From: Xanthomonas sacchari
GTDB taxonomy: Bacteria; Pseudomonadota; Gammaproteobacteria; Xanthomonadales; Xanthomonadaceae
Direction of reading: 5' to 3'
NCBI RefSeq assembly: GCF_024266585.1
Contig: NZ_CP100647.1
Span: forward strand, 1,097,001 to 1,161,000
Length of the DNA stretch: 64,000 bases
Shown here: piece after piece, positions 37,168 through 46,190 of the stretch
Layout: every line of letters starts with the position of its first letter
How positions within the stretch are numbered: the first letter of the stretch is position 1
Position numbers and translations under genes: made by a program
Notes under the pieces: generated by a model
What the model saw: the letters and a program-made list of their open reading frames with translations, nothing else
Told to the model about the DNA's origin: nothing
The model's database searches: none

Positions 37168-37869
37168 TCATTTGGCAGAAAACGTTAAGCTGTGGCGGCC
37201 TCGTGCTTGCTGGGTTTCATGTTTCTTAAGTTTAAATCCATGTTGACTGAACATGTTATCAAGCTCGCAGACGGTAAAGGCCCGCTGCTGGAACGTTATG
37301 GTTATGGGCGGACCTGAGATGCCGCGTTGAAGGAAGGATAGGGTGACGTCGAACAAGAACGGATGGTTGTTGCGCTTCGTATATCGAGACACTACTAACC
37401 AGGTGTTTTCAAAAAGCCTGACTTCGCACTTCTGATTGAAGTAGCCGCTATCTAGTATGCTTGCATTATCATATGCATCCAACCACAAAGTGGTTTCATG
37501 GCTGCCATTGAGAACGCTCGCAATGGACTCGGCTGCGCTAAGGACATCACGGTCCTTCAGCAGGTACGCCGTAACGCAGCCAGGAATCAATACCCGGCCA
37601 AATATTTTTTTGAAAGGCAAGCTGCGGATATCGGCTTGGACGGCAAAAATGGATCTTGGATATTCGGTGCTTTTGAAGACATTCGCGTCGAGATCAACGA
37701 TGACGCTAGGCTTGCTACGCAGTGAGCGGATCAGATCAAAATAACTTCCAATCCAAAGGCACTCTGTCTCGCTTGTCTCGTTTCTTACATGAGGATCAAT
37801 TTCAACGAGATGGCTGGAATAAGTTGAATAATACGCTACGAGTAGGTCTGTAGCGACGTTGGCAATCAT
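37168..37869 (-). CDS. AT-rich methyltransferase-like protein with degenerate motif I
   Basis: A 233-aa protein with visibly lower GC than its neighbours. The middle looks like a class I SAM methyltransferase: ADIRSLPFKKIFGRVLIPGC, then VTAYLLKDRDVLSAAESIAS, LWLDAYDN, and a C-terminal QQRAFTVCELDNMFSQHGFK. Motif I, normally DxGxG, reads VIVDLDANVFKS and lacks the glycines that bind SAM, so it may be inactive or have altered binding. It lies 47 bases downstream of the lipocalin gene. AT-richness extends beyond its 3' end to about 37110, suggesting an acquired segment. Substrate unknown. Confidence 0.55.
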   Translation of the reverse strand: MIANVATDLLVAYYSTYSSHLVEIDPHVRNETSETECLWIGSYFDLIRSLRSKPSVIVDLDANVFKSTEYPRSIFAVQADIRSLPFKKIFGRVLIPGCVTAYLLKDRDVLSAAESIASVLNGSHETTLWLDAYDNASILDSGYFNQKCEVRLFENTWLVVSRYTKRNNHPFLFDVTLSFLQRGISGPPITITFQQRAFTVCELDNMFSQHGFKLKKHETQQARGRHSLTFSAK

Positions 37870-37916
37870 TGGTTTTTCAGAACCCTGCTCTTAAAGGTAA
37901 CCTATCCGGGCGTTGC

Positions 37917-38504
37917 CTAGGGCTTGTTCGGCACTTCGAAGCCGAGCTTGCCGACCTGGTCGCGGCGCTGCGCCACGCGCTTGAGCTTGTCGATATTGAC
38001 CCCGTACTGGTGGTCCAGCTTGTCCACCAGTTCGCGGTATTGCTTGTAGCTCATGTTCGGCGAGCGCGCCAACACCCAGGCCAGGTCGCGGCCGGGGTAG
38101 TCGATCAGCGCCCAGGAATAGTCCGGCGCCACTTCCAGGATGCGGTACTTGGTCGGCACCACGGCGAAGAACCAGGTGGTCCAGCGGCGATTGCCGGTGC
38201 CTTCCTTGACCGTGGCGCGCGAGGTGATCTCCTTGACCGGTTCGTCGAAGCCCTCGCGGTACTGGTAGCGCACCGCGATCTTGCCGTCGTCCTTGAGGGT
38301 GTACTCGTCGCTGCTGGCGACGTGGCCGCGCTCGGCGAAGTAGGGCACATGGGCGATGACGTACCAGCGGCCCATGAAGCGCTGCAGGTCGATCGGCGGC
38401 TGCGCCGGTTCATGTTCGGGGTCCAGCGACTTGGCGCGGGCCGTCGGCAACGGGACGGCCATGCCCAGCAGCAGCACGGAGGCGAACAGGGAAAGCAGGC
38501 GCAT
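37917..38504 (-). CDS. Lipocalin family protein (Blc-like), exported
   Basis: A 195-aa protein; ATG at 38504 is preferred over a TTG two codons earlier. It begins with a signal peptide (LLSLFASVLLLGMAVPLPTARA). The lipocalin signature is FMGRWYVIAHVPYFAERG (GxW motif). VKEGTGNRRWTTWFFAVVPT, then YSWALIDYPGRDLAWVLARS follow the barrel strands of bacterial Blc. No lipobox cysteine is seen, so it is probably periplasmic rather than anchored. Lipocalins bind lipids or other small hydrophobic molecules, often during envelope stress. Confidence 0.9.
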   Translation of the reverse strand: MRLLSLFASVLLLGMAVPLPTARAKSLDPEHEPAQPPIDLQRFMGRWYVIAHVPYFAERGHVASSDEYTLKDDGKIAVRYQYREGFDEPVKEITSRATVKEGTGNRRWTTWFFAVVPTKYRILEVAPDYSWALIDYPGRDLAWVLARSPNMSYKQYRELVDKLDHQYGVNIDKLKRVAQRRDQVGKLGFEVPNKP

Positions 38505-38631
38505 AGACAAGGTTCCGGGGCGAAGGGCGAACGCTGGTCAAGTATGCGCGAGCGCCATGTCAATGATGCGTCGCAGCCCCTGAGATGTCGCGGCGGCACG
38601 CTGCGCGCCTCGACCTCCAGGAGCCGCCGTC

Positions 38632-38931
38632 ATGCCGATCGTTCCGTCCTCCCCGCGTCCCCACGTCCCGCACCCGGGCCTGCGCCGCCTGCTGCGCCAG
38701 GCGATCCTGGCCGGGCTGGCCCTGGTCCTGGTGTGGCCGGCCGCGCGCGGCCACAGCGAATGGCTGGGCTGGCGGCCGCTGTGGCTGCTGGGCATGCCGT
38801 TGAGCGCCTGGTGGGCCTTGCACCGCTTCCCGCTGCCGCCGCTGCGCCGCCTGTGGGGGCAGTGGCGGGCCCGGCCACGGGCGCAGGCGCGGCGACGCGG
38901 ACCCGCAGTGCGCTCCGCGCGTCCGGCCTGA
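38632..38931 (+). CDS. Small basic membrane protein, hypothetical
   Basis: A 99-aa product with AGGAG eight bases before its ATG. One or two hydrophobic segments (LLRQAILAGLALVLVWPAA and WRPLWLLGMPLSAWWALH) are followed by a strongly basic Arg-rich tail. No family recognised. It lies 68 bases upstream of the S9 peptidase gene on the same strand. Confidence 0.6.
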   Translation: MPIVPSSPRPHVPHPGLRRLLRQAILAGLALVLVWPAARGHSEWLGWRPLWLLGMPLSAWWALHRFPLPPLRRLWGQWRARPRAQARRRGPAVRSARPA

Positions 38932-38999
38932 CCTTCGGCAGGGGAGGCCGGCAATTGGCGCGTGCTAGGGTGCGGCGCTGTCCTTCCCGGATCCGACCC

Positions 39000-41105
39000 A
39001 TGTCCCCACTCGCACACGCCTGCCTGCTCGCCGGCCTGCTCACCGCCGGCACCGCCGCGGCCAAGGAAACCGCGATGCCCCAAGACCCCTATGCCTGGCT
39101 CGAAGACGTCACCGGCGCCAAGGCGCTGGACTGGGTCAAGGCGCAGAACGCCAAGACCGAGGCGCGGCTGGCCGATACCCCCGCCTTCAAGGCCCGCGAG
39201 GCCGGCATCCGCGAGGTGCTGGACTCCGACGCCAAGATCCCGGCCGTCCAGAAGATCGGCCCGTACTACTACAACCTGTGGAAGGACCGCGCGCACGAGC
39301 GCGGCCTGTGGCGCCGCACCACGCTCGAGGAGTACCGCAAGCCCGAGCCGAAGTGGGAGACGGTGCTGGACCTGGACGCGCTGAACAAGGCCGAGGGCGA
39401 GAACTGGGTGTGGCACGGCGCCAACTGCCTGCGCCCGGAGTACCGCCGCTGCCTGATCGCGCTGTCGCGCGGCGGCGCCGACGCCGATGTCACCCGCGAG
39501 TTCGACCTGGACAGCAAGCAGTGGATCAAGGACGGCTTCTTCCGTCCCGAGGCCAAGGGCGGGCTGAGCTGGATCGATGCCGACACCGTGTACCTGTACA
39601 CCGACTTCGGCCCCGGCTCGCTGACCAGCTCCGGCTACCCGCGCATCGTCAAGCAGTGGAAGCGCGGCACCCCGATGAGCAGCGCCACGCTGGTCTACGA
39701 GGGCAAGCCGGACGACATGTACATCGCCGCGATGCACGACGACACGCCCGGCTACGAGCGCGACTTCGTCAGCCGCACGCTGGCCTTCTACAACGACGAG
39801 ATGTACCTGCGCGGTGCCGACGGCCGCCTGACCAAGATCGACGTGCCCAACTCGGCCAACAAGGGCGTGCACCGCCAGTGGCTGACGCTGGAGCTGCGCG
39901 ATCCGTGGACGGTGGGTGGCACGACCTACCCGGCCGGCGCGCTGCTGGTGACCAAGTTCGACGACTTCATGGCCGGCAAGCGCGACTTCCAGGTGCTGTT
40001 CACGCCGACCGAGACCGCGTCGCTGGCGTCCTTCGCCTGGACCAAGTCGCGGCTGGTGCTGAACGTGCTCGACGACGTCAAGAGCCGGCTGTGGGTGTTG
40101 ACCCCGGGCGAGGGCGCGTGGGCGCGCGCGCCGTTCCCGGTCGGCGACCTGGCCTTCGGCAGCACCAGCGTCGATGCGGTCGATGCCGACGAGAACGACC
40201 AGGTGTGGCTGACCTCCACCGACTTCCTGACCCCGACCACGCTGATGCTGGCCGACGTGCAGCGCGGGCCGCAGAGCATCGAGACGCTGAAGGCGATGCC
40301 GAGCTTCTTCGATGCGTCCAAGGACGAAATCGAGCAGCACTTCGCCGTGTCCAAGGACGGCACCAAGGTCCCGTACTTCCTGGTCCGGCCCAAGCAGCTC
40401 AAGGCCGACGGCAGCGCGCCGACCCTGCTGTACGCCTACGGTGGCTTCGAGATCTCGATGACCCCGTTCTACTCGGGCAGCCTCGGCCGCGCCTGGCTCG
40501 ACCAGGGCGGCGTGTACGCGCTGGCCAACATCCGCGGCGGCGGCGAGTACGGCCCGCGCTGGCACCAGGCGGCGCTGAAGCAGAACCGGCACAAGGCCTA
40601 CGAGGACATGGCGGCGGTGGCGCAGGATCTGGTCGCGCGCAAGATCACCTCCGCCAAGCACCTGGGCGTGCAGGGCGGCAGCAACGGCGGGCTGATGGCC
40701 GGCAACATGCTGATGCAGTACCCGCAGTTGTTCGGCGCGGTGGTGGTGCAGGTGCCGCTGCTGGACATGAAGCGCTACAGCCACCTGCTGGCCGGCGCCT
40801 CGTGGATGGCCGAGTACGGCAACCCGGACACCGACGACTGGAAGTTCATCCAGACCTTCTCGCCGTACCACCTGTTCGACCCGAAGAAGACCTATCCGCC
40901 GGTGATCTTCCTGACCTCCACCCGCGACGACCGCGTGCACCCGGGCCATGCGCGGAAGATGGCGGCGAAGATGATCGACGCCGGCAAGGACGTGACCTAC
41001 TACGAGAACATCGAAGGCGGTCATGGCGGGGCGGCCAACAACGCGCAGGCGGCGCACATGCAGGCGCTGGCCTACAGCTTCCTGTGGGAGCGCTTGTCCA
41101 AGTGA
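39000..41105 (+). CDS. Prolyl oligopeptidase family protein (S9A), exported
   Basis: A 701-aa serine peptidase. ATG at 39000 begins a signal peptide (HACLLAGLLTAGTAAA). The N-terminal part DPYAWLEDVTGAKALDWV starts the S9A beta-propeller domain, and the alpha/beta hydrolase domain is C-terminal: the Ser in GVQGGSNGGLMAGNML, the Asp in TSTRDDRVHPGHA, and the His in IEGGHGGAANN. It cleaves short proline-containing peptides in the periplasm, by family. A second exported S9 enzyme lies 2.3 kb downstream on the same strand, separated by two minus-strand genes. Confidence 0.93.
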   Translation: MSPLAHACLLAGLLTAGTAAAKETAMPQDPYAWLEDVTGAKALDWVKAQNAKTEARLADTPAFKAREAGIREVLDSDAKIPAVQKIGPYYYNLWKDRAHERGLWRRTTLEEYRKPEPKWETVLDLDALNKAEGENWVWHGANCLRPEYRRCLIALSRGGADADVTREFDLDSKQWIKDGFFRPEAKGGLSWIDADTVYLYTDFGPGSLTSSGYPRIVKQWKRGTPMSSATLVYEGKPDDMYIAAMHDDTPGYERDFVSRTLAFYNDEMYLRGADGRLTKIDVPNSANKGVHRQWLTLELRDPWTVGGTTYPAGALLVTKFDDFMAGKRDFQVLFTPTETASLASFAWTKSRLVLNVLDDVKSRLWVLTPGEGAWARAPFPVGDLAFGSTSVDAVDADENDQVWLTSTDFLTPTTLMLADVQRGPQSIETLKAMPSFFDASKDEIEQHFAVSKDGTKVPYFLVRPKQLKADGSAPTLLYAYGGFEISMTPFYSGSLGRAWLDQGGVYALANIRGGGEYGPRWHQAALKQNRHKAYEDMAAVAQDLVARKITSAKHLGVQGGSNGGLMAGNMLMQYPQLFGAVVVQVPLLDMKRYSHLLAGASWMAEYGNPDTDDWKFIQTFSPYHLFDPKKTYPPVIFLTSTRDDRVHPGHARKMAAKMIDAGKDVTYYENIEGGHGGAANNAQAAHMQALAYSFLWERLSK

Positions 41106-41240
41106 GGCGTGCGGTCGGGGCGCGGATCGCGACCTGGCCCAGCGTGCGTCAGTGCACGCTCGAGCCGGCGCGCAACGCGGTGCGTCGCGAGCGCGCCGGC
41201 ACTGCCCGCGTTCTCGTCCTGGTCTTGCCGCCGCGGCTGC

Positions 41241-41735
41241 TCAGGCTCCGCCGGCCAACGGCTTGACCAGGACCAGCGACCGGACGTCGTAGCCAAGTGC
41301 TTCGTACACGTGCAGCGCATGCGTGTTGAAGGCCCAGACGTTCAGGCGCATTTCGACACCGCCGCGTCGCGCCACCCACTCGTGCGCCCGCTGCATCAGC
41401 GCCGGGCCGATGCCCCGGCCCCGATGGCGTCGGGTGATGCCCACGCTGCCCACCCGGCCGAAGCGCATGGGCTGCAGCAGCGAGTGCGATTCGGTGACGA
41501 TGCTGACCGTGACGAAACCGACGAGCACGCCCTGCGCTTCGGCAACGATGGTGGTGGCATCGTCCCGGCCGATGCTGCTGTGCCAGTGGGCCGCGTCGCG
41601 GTCCGCGGCGCCCGCGCCGGCGAAGATGTGGGGAAACGCCTCATGGTGGAGCGCATTCACTTCTTCGCCTAGCGCGCAGATCGCACCGAGATCGGAGTCG
41701 ATGGCTTCGCGATAGGTCGGGATGAAGGGCTCCAT
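41241..41735 (-). CDS. GNAT family N-acetyltransferase
   Basis: A 164-aa protein starting at ATG 41735 (MEPFIPTYREAIDSDL); the upstream extension overlaps the aminotransferase gene and is rejected. The acetyl-CoA-binding region is GSVGITRRHRGRGIGPALMQ with the RxxGxG pattern. LNVWAFNTHALHVYEALGYD is the usual C-terminal helix-strand. The substrate is unknown. It is 25 bases downstream of the aminotransferase gene and probably co-transcribed with it. Confidence 0.9.
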   Translation of the reverse strand: MEPFIPTYREAIDSDLGAICALGEEVNALHHEAFPHIFAGAGAADRDAAHWHSSIGRDDATTIVAEAQGVLVGFVTVSIVTESHSLLQPMRFGRVGSVGITRRHRGRGIGPALMQRAHEWVARRGGVEMRLNVWAFNTHALHVYEALGYDVRSLVLVKPLAGGA

Positions 41736-41760
41736 GGGCTTTTCGGTGCCGCAGGCCGCC

Positions 41761-42972
41761 TCAGCGCGTCCAGCGCGCCAGCCCGCGCGCGATCCGCGCC
41801 ACCGCTTCCTGCAGGCGCGGCAGGCTCTGGGTGTAGGCGATGCGCACATGCTGGCGGGCGCGGTGACGGCCGAAATCCACGCCCGGGGTGAACGCAACGT
41901 ACTCGGTTTCCAGGAAGTGCGCGCAGAACGCCTGCGCATCGTCGGTGAACCCGGACACGTCGGCATACAGGTAGAACGCGCCCTGCGGTTCGACCTCGAT
42001 GCGGAAGCCGAGCGCGCGCAGTGCCGGCAACAGGTAGTCGCGGCGCTGCGCGAACTCGGCGCGGCGCGTTTCCAGGATCTGCCGCGTTTCCGGCAGGAAG
42101 CAGGCCAGCGCTGCGTGCTGGGCGATGCTGGAGGCGCTGATGTACAGGTTCTGCGCCAGCTTCTCCAGCGACGGCACCGCCGCGCGCGGCGCCACCAGCC
42201 AGCCCAGGCGCCAGCCGGTCATGCCGAAGTACTTGGAGAAACTGTTGAGCACGTAGGCCGCGTCGTCGACCTCGAGTACGCTGGGCGCGTCGATGCCGTA
42301 GCTGAGGCCGTGATAGATCTCGTCCACCACCAGGTGCCCGCCGCGCGCGTGCAGCGTCTGCGACAGCGCGGCCAGTTCGGCGCGCGCGAGCACGGTGCCG
42401 GTGGGGTTGGCCGGCGAGGCCACCAGGGCGCCGACGCTGTCCGCGTTCCAGTGCCGCTGCAGCAGGTCCGGGGTCAGTTGGTAGCGGCTGTCCGGGCCGA
42501 CCGGTACCAGTTGCGCGGCGCCTTCGACCAGGCGCAGGAAGTGGCGGTTGCACGGGTAGCCGGGGTCGGCCATCAGCCAGTGGCGGCCGGGATCGACCAG
42601 CAGGGCGCTGGCCAGCAGCAGCGCGCCGGAGCCGCCGGGGGTGATCAGGATGCGCGCCGGATCCAGGTCGACGTCGTGGCGCTGCCGGTAATAGTCCGCC
42701 AACGCCTGGCGCAGGGCGGGCAGGCCGCGCGCGGCGGTGTAGCGGGTGTGGCCGGCGTTCAGCGCGGCCTGGCCGGCGGCGACGATCGGTGCGGCGGTGG
42801 TGAAGTCCGGCTCGCCGATCTCCAGGTGGATCACGTCGTGGCCGGCGTGCTCCAGGTCGTTGGCGCGGGCCAGCAGCGCCATGACGTGGAACGGTTCGAT
42901 CTCGCGGCTGCGCTGGCTGTAGCGGGGCGCGGTGGGCGAGGCGCTGAGGGTGTCGCCGGGAAGGGAGGCCAT
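41761..42972 (-). CDS. PLP-dependent class I/II aminotransferase
   Basis: A 403-aa enzyme; ATG at 42972 (MASLPGDTLSASPTAPRYSQ) is chosen over a longer frame to 43095. IHLEIGEPDFTTAAPIV, then YTAARGLPALRQALADYY, LVASPANPTGTVLARAEL and VVDEIYHGLSYG are class I motifs. The PLP lysine is in NSFSKYFGMTGWRLGWLVAP, and the carboxylate-binding Arg in RQHVRIAYTQSLP. It probably transfers an amino group between an aromatic or aliphatic amino acid and 2-oxoglutarate; the exact substrate is not evident. It forms a small minus-strand unit with the GNAT gene. Confidence 0.92.
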   Translation of the reverse strand: MASLPGDTLSASPTAPRYSQRSREIEPFHVMALLARANDLEHAGHDVIHLEIGEPDFTTAAPIVAAGQAALNAGHTRYTAARGLPALRQALADYYRQRHDVDLDPARILITPGGSGALLLASALLVDPGRHWLMADPGYPCNRHFLRLVEGAAQLVPVGPDSRYQLTPDLLQRHWNADSVGALVASPANPTGTVLARAELAALSQTLHARGGHLVVDEIYHGLSYGIDAPSVLEVDDAAYVLNSFSKYFGMTGWRLGWLVAPRAAVPSLEKLAQNLYISASSIAQHAALACFLPETRQILETRRAEFAQRRDYLLPALRALGFRIEVEPQGAFYLYADVSGFTDDAQAFCAHFLETEYVAFTPGVDFGRHRARQHVRIAYTQSLPRLQEAVARIARGLARWTR

Positions 42973-43386
42973 GTCGCCGATGATAGAGGAGCGCGCTTTC
43001 GCGCGTGTTAGCGATGTCGGGTGGACCACGAAGCGGTTGTGCGATGGCGGTACCGTGTGTGCGCTTGCTCTTGGGCTGAGTGGGCGGTGGATCACGCTGC
43101 GCGCGGCCGCGCGGCGAGTGAGGCGCGGCTGCCAGAGCGGTTATCGGTCGCGCCAAGGCGCTGTCCGCCGCGCAGGCGAAGACCTCCCCCCGCCATGCCG
43201 GCTTCGCGCCGCGCACGGCAACCGCCCTTCTCTTCGAGATGCATCGCCGGCTCCGGAGAGCCTTGGCGCGCTTGCCACGGCGCAGCGTTGCAGGGAGACT
43301 CGGCCAGCACTGCGCGGCGTCCGCCCGCTGCCGCCGCCCGGCCCGGGTGGCGTCCCGTTGCGTTACCGCCGCCGGAGCCCCATTAG
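42973..43386. other. Divergent intergenic region
   Basis: A 414-base gap between divergent aminotransferase and S9 peptidase genes. It must hold both promoters. No RNA gene, repeat or convincing small ORF was seen; the ORFs crossing it are of shadow type (Arg/Pro-rich). Confidence 0.4.
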
Positions 43387-45516
43387 ATGCCCCACCGTCC
43401 CTTGCTAGCGAGCTTCGTCCTGCTCATGACCGCCTCCTTCGCTTCCTCCGCCTCCGCCGCCGCGGCCACCCCGCCGCATCCGGCCAAGCAGCCGCATGCG
43501 GTCAAGGCGCCGTTCGGCGCCGTTCGCCAGGACGCCTACTACTGGCTGCGCGACGACACGCGCAAGAACCCGCAGATGCTGGCCTATCTCAATGCCGAGA
43601 ACGCCTATGCCGACCAGGTGCTGAAGCCGCTCAAGCCGCTGGAAGACCGGCTGTACGAGGAGATCGTCGGCCGCATCAAGCAGGACGACAGCAGCGTGCC
43701 GTACCGCGAGCGCGGCTACTGGTACTACACCCGCTACGAGAGCGGCAAGGACTACCCGATCCAGGCGCGCCGCAAGGGCAGCATGGAGGCGCCGGAGGAG
43801 ATCCTGCTCGACGTCAACGCCATGGCCGCCGGCAAGGGCTACTTCAGCGTCGGCGACGCGGCGGTCAGCCAGGACAACCGCCTCCTGGCCTGGACCGAGG
43901 ACGACGTGGGCCGCCGCCAGTACGTGGTGCGCTTCAAGAACCTGGACACCGGCGAGGTCTACGCCGACCGCATTCCCGGGGTGTCGCCGGACGTGGTCTG
44001 GGCCGACGACAACAAGACCCTGTTCTACGTCGAGAACGACCCGGAGACGCTGTTGACGGTGCGGGTCAAGAAGCATGTGCTGGGCACCCCGGCGGCGCAG
44101 GACACGCTGGTCTACGAGGAGAAGGACGACAGTTTCTACATGGGCGTGGGCCGCACCCGCGACGACAAGTACATCGTCATCGGCGTGGAGAGCACGGTGT
44201 CCTCCGAGCAGCGCTACGCGCCGGCCGCCGATCCGCAGCGCTTCACCGTGCTGGCGCCGCGCGAGCGCGACGTCGAGTACCAAGCCGACCACTTCGACGG
44301 CCGTTGGGTGATCCGCACCAACTGGAAGGCCAAGAACTACGCGCTGATGACCGCGCCCGACGGCGCCACCGCGCGCAGCCAGTGGCAGAGCTGGCTGCCC
44401 TACGACGACAAGGTGTTCATCGACGGCTTCGAGCTGTTCGACGGCTTCACCGCCATCGCCGAGCGCTCCGACGGACTGGAGCGGATCCGCCTGCATTTCG
44501 CCGACGGCAAGGAGGAGTACGTCAAGGCCGACGAGCCGGCGTATTCGATGGGCCTGTCGATCAATCCCGAGCCGGATACGCCGTGGCTGCGCTACAGCTA
44601 TACCTCGCTGACTACCCCGGCCACCACCTACGAACTCAACACCCGCACCGGCGAGCGCAAGCTGCTCAAGCAGCAGCCGGTGATCGGCTACGACGCCAGC
44701 CGGTACCAGACCGAACGCGTGTGGGTGACCGCGCGCGACGGGGTCAAGGTGCCGGTGTCGCTGGTCTACAAGAAGGGCTTCAAGAAGGACGGCAGCGCCG
44801 CGCTGTACCAGTACGCCTACGGCAGCTACGGCATGTCCACCGATCCGGCGTTCAACCTGCCGGTGGTGAGCCTGCTCGACCGCGGCGTGGTCTACGCCAT
44901 CGCGCACATCCGCGGCGGCCAGGAAATGGGCCGCGACTGGTACGACCAGGGCAAGCTGCTGCACAAGAAGAACACCTTCACCGACTTCATCGACGTCACC
45001 CGCGGGCTGGTGCAGCAGGGCTACGCCGCCCCGGACCGGGTCGCCGCGGCCGGCGGCAGCGCCGGCGGCCTGCTGATGGGCGCGGTGGCGAACATGGCGC
45101 CCAAGGACTACCGCGTGCTGGTGGCGCAGGTGCCGTTCGTGGACGTGGTCACCACCATGCTCGACCCGAGCATCCCGCTGACCACCAACGAGTACGACGA
45201 GTGGGGCAATCCCGAGCAGAAGGCGTACTACGACTACATGCTCAGCTACTCGCCCTACGACAACGTCGCCCGCCAGGCCTATCCGGCGATGTACATCGGC
45301 ACCGGCCTGTGGGACTCGCAGGTGCAGTACTGGGAGCCGGCCAAATGGGTGGCCAAGCTGCGCGAGTACGACACCGGCAGCCAGCCGATCGTGTTCCGGG
45401 TCAACATGGAAGCCGGCCACGGCGGCAAGTCCGGGCGCTTCCGCCGCTACCGCGAAATGGCCGAGTCCTATGCGTTCATGCTGGACCAGCTGGGCGTGGA
45501 GTCACCGGTCAAGTGA
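43387..45516 (+). CDS. ptrB: Oligopeptidase B-like S9 peptidase, exported
   Basis: A 709-aa serine peptidase with a signal peptide (LLASFVLLMTASFASSASAA). The N-terminal DAYYWLRDDTRKNPQMLAYL is the opening of oligopeptidase B. The catalytic domain has the Ser in VAAAGGSAGGLLMGAVANM, the Asp in YIGTGLWDSQVQYWEP, and the His in NMEAGHGGKSGRF. Oligopeptidase B cuts after Arg/Lys in short peptides. Most members are cytosolic; this one is predicted to be exported. The symbol reflects domain similarity only. GGAG lies 11 bases before ATG. Confidence 0.88.
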   Translation: MPHRPLLASFVLLMTASFASSASAAAATPPHPAKQPHAVKAPFGAVRQDAYYWLRDDTRKNPQMLAYLNAENAYADQVLKPLKPLEDRLYEEIVGRIKQDDSSVPYRERGYWYYTRYESGKDYPIQARRKGSMEAPEEILLDVNAMAAGKGYFSVGDAAVSQDNRLLAWTEDDVGRRQYVVRFKNLDTGEVYADRIPGVSPDVVWADDNKTLFYVENDPETLLTVRVKKHVLGTPAAQDTLVYEEKDDSFYMGVGRTRDDKYIVIGVESTVSSEQRYAPAADPQRFTVLAPRERDVEYQADHFDGRWVIRTNWKAKNYALMTAPDGATARSQWQSWLPYDDKVFIDGFELFDGFTAIAERSDGLERIRLHFADGKEEYVKADEPAYSMGLSINPEPDTPWLRYSYTSLTTPATTYELNTRTGERKLLKQQPVIGYDASRYQTERVWVTARDGVKVPVSLVYKKGFKKDGSAALYQYAYGSYGMSTDPAFNLPVVSLLDRGVVYAIAHIRGGQEMGRDWYDQGKLLHKKNTFTDFIDVTRGLVQQGYAAPDRVAAAGGSAGGLLMGAVANMAPKDYRVLVAQVPFVDVVTTMLDPSIPLTTNEYDEWGNPEQKAYYDYMLSYSPYDNVARQAYPAMYIGTGLWDSQVQYWEPAKWVAKLREYDTGSQPIVFRVNMEAGHGGKSGRFRRYREMAESYAFMLDQLGVESPVK

Positions 45517-45597
45517 GTGCGGTGCGCGTCGGCTGGCCTGCAGGCCGGCCGATGTGCAGGTGGGCAGGCTGGCGTGAAGCCTGCTTGTCCCAATCGT

Positions 45598-45625
45598 CGG
45601 ATGGCGGATGGCGGATGGCGGATGG
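45598..45625. repeat. Tandem heptamer repeat, four copies of CGGATGG
   Basis: Four perfect head-to-tail copies of CGGATGG lie 81 bases after the peptidase stop. The array is likely to vary in copy number between strains. It is outside any credible gene. Confidence 0.8.
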
Positions 45626-45640
45626 CCTGTGGCTTCACGC

Positions 45641-46105
45641 GTCGCGGCTGAAGCCGCTCCCACAGTGAGCATTGCGGCCGGGTCGGTGCTGAAGGTGCGA
45701 TGGCCCGATGCGCCATGACATGCGGCAGCGCGGACGGTTTGGCGACGCCTTGCGGGAGGGACTTCAGTCCCGACCGCGCGGAGGTCGGATAAGCCGGAGG
45801 CTTCGATCGTCGCGGCTGAAGCCGCTCCTACAGCGGGCGGAACGCTCGATCACCGCGCGAGAGCAGGCAGTCGCGCTGGTGGCCTGGTCACTCCTTGTGG
45901 GAGGGACTTCAGTCCCGACTGCGCGGAGGTCGGATAAGCCGGAGGCTTCGATCGTCGCGGCTGAAGCCGTTCCTCTCATGGGTGGGTTGCATGTGTGCTA
46001 TGCGAGGGCCGGCAGCGGCGCTGTTGGTCTGGCAGCTCGCTGTGGGAGGGACTTCAGTCCCGACTGCAGTGAACTCAGACGCACCAATGGCTTCGCGTGT
46101 CGCCG
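45641..46105. repeat. Cluster of REP-like hairpins of two types
   Basis: A type I half-unit lies at 45641-45663. Two near-identical composite units, at 45752-45832 and 45896-45974, each join a type II hairpin (GGGAC/TTCA/GTCCC) to a reversed type I hairpin (GCGGC/TGAA/GCCGC) through the same spacer, roughly 30 bases (CGCGGAGGTCGGATAAGCC...). A further type II unit is at 46041-46064. With the heptamer array, they fill the 674-base gap between the S9 peptidase and DUF454 genes; no gene is seen there. Confidence 0.75.
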
Positions 46106-46190
46106 CCGCCGCCGCGGCGGCAGGCGCCCGGCGGCGCGGCAGTGGGCGGGTCGACGCCAGTGCGCGCCAACGCGGGCTTATGATGGCGCG

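Noticed and set aside
38538-41057. An 839-codon minus-strand ORF opposite the S9 peptidase
   Set aside because: Shadow of a gene with a complete catalytic triad and signal peptide.
45708-46190. N-terminal extension of the DUF454 protein by 161 codons
   Set aside because: The extension is made of REP-like repeats, and the family begins at the ATG at 46191.
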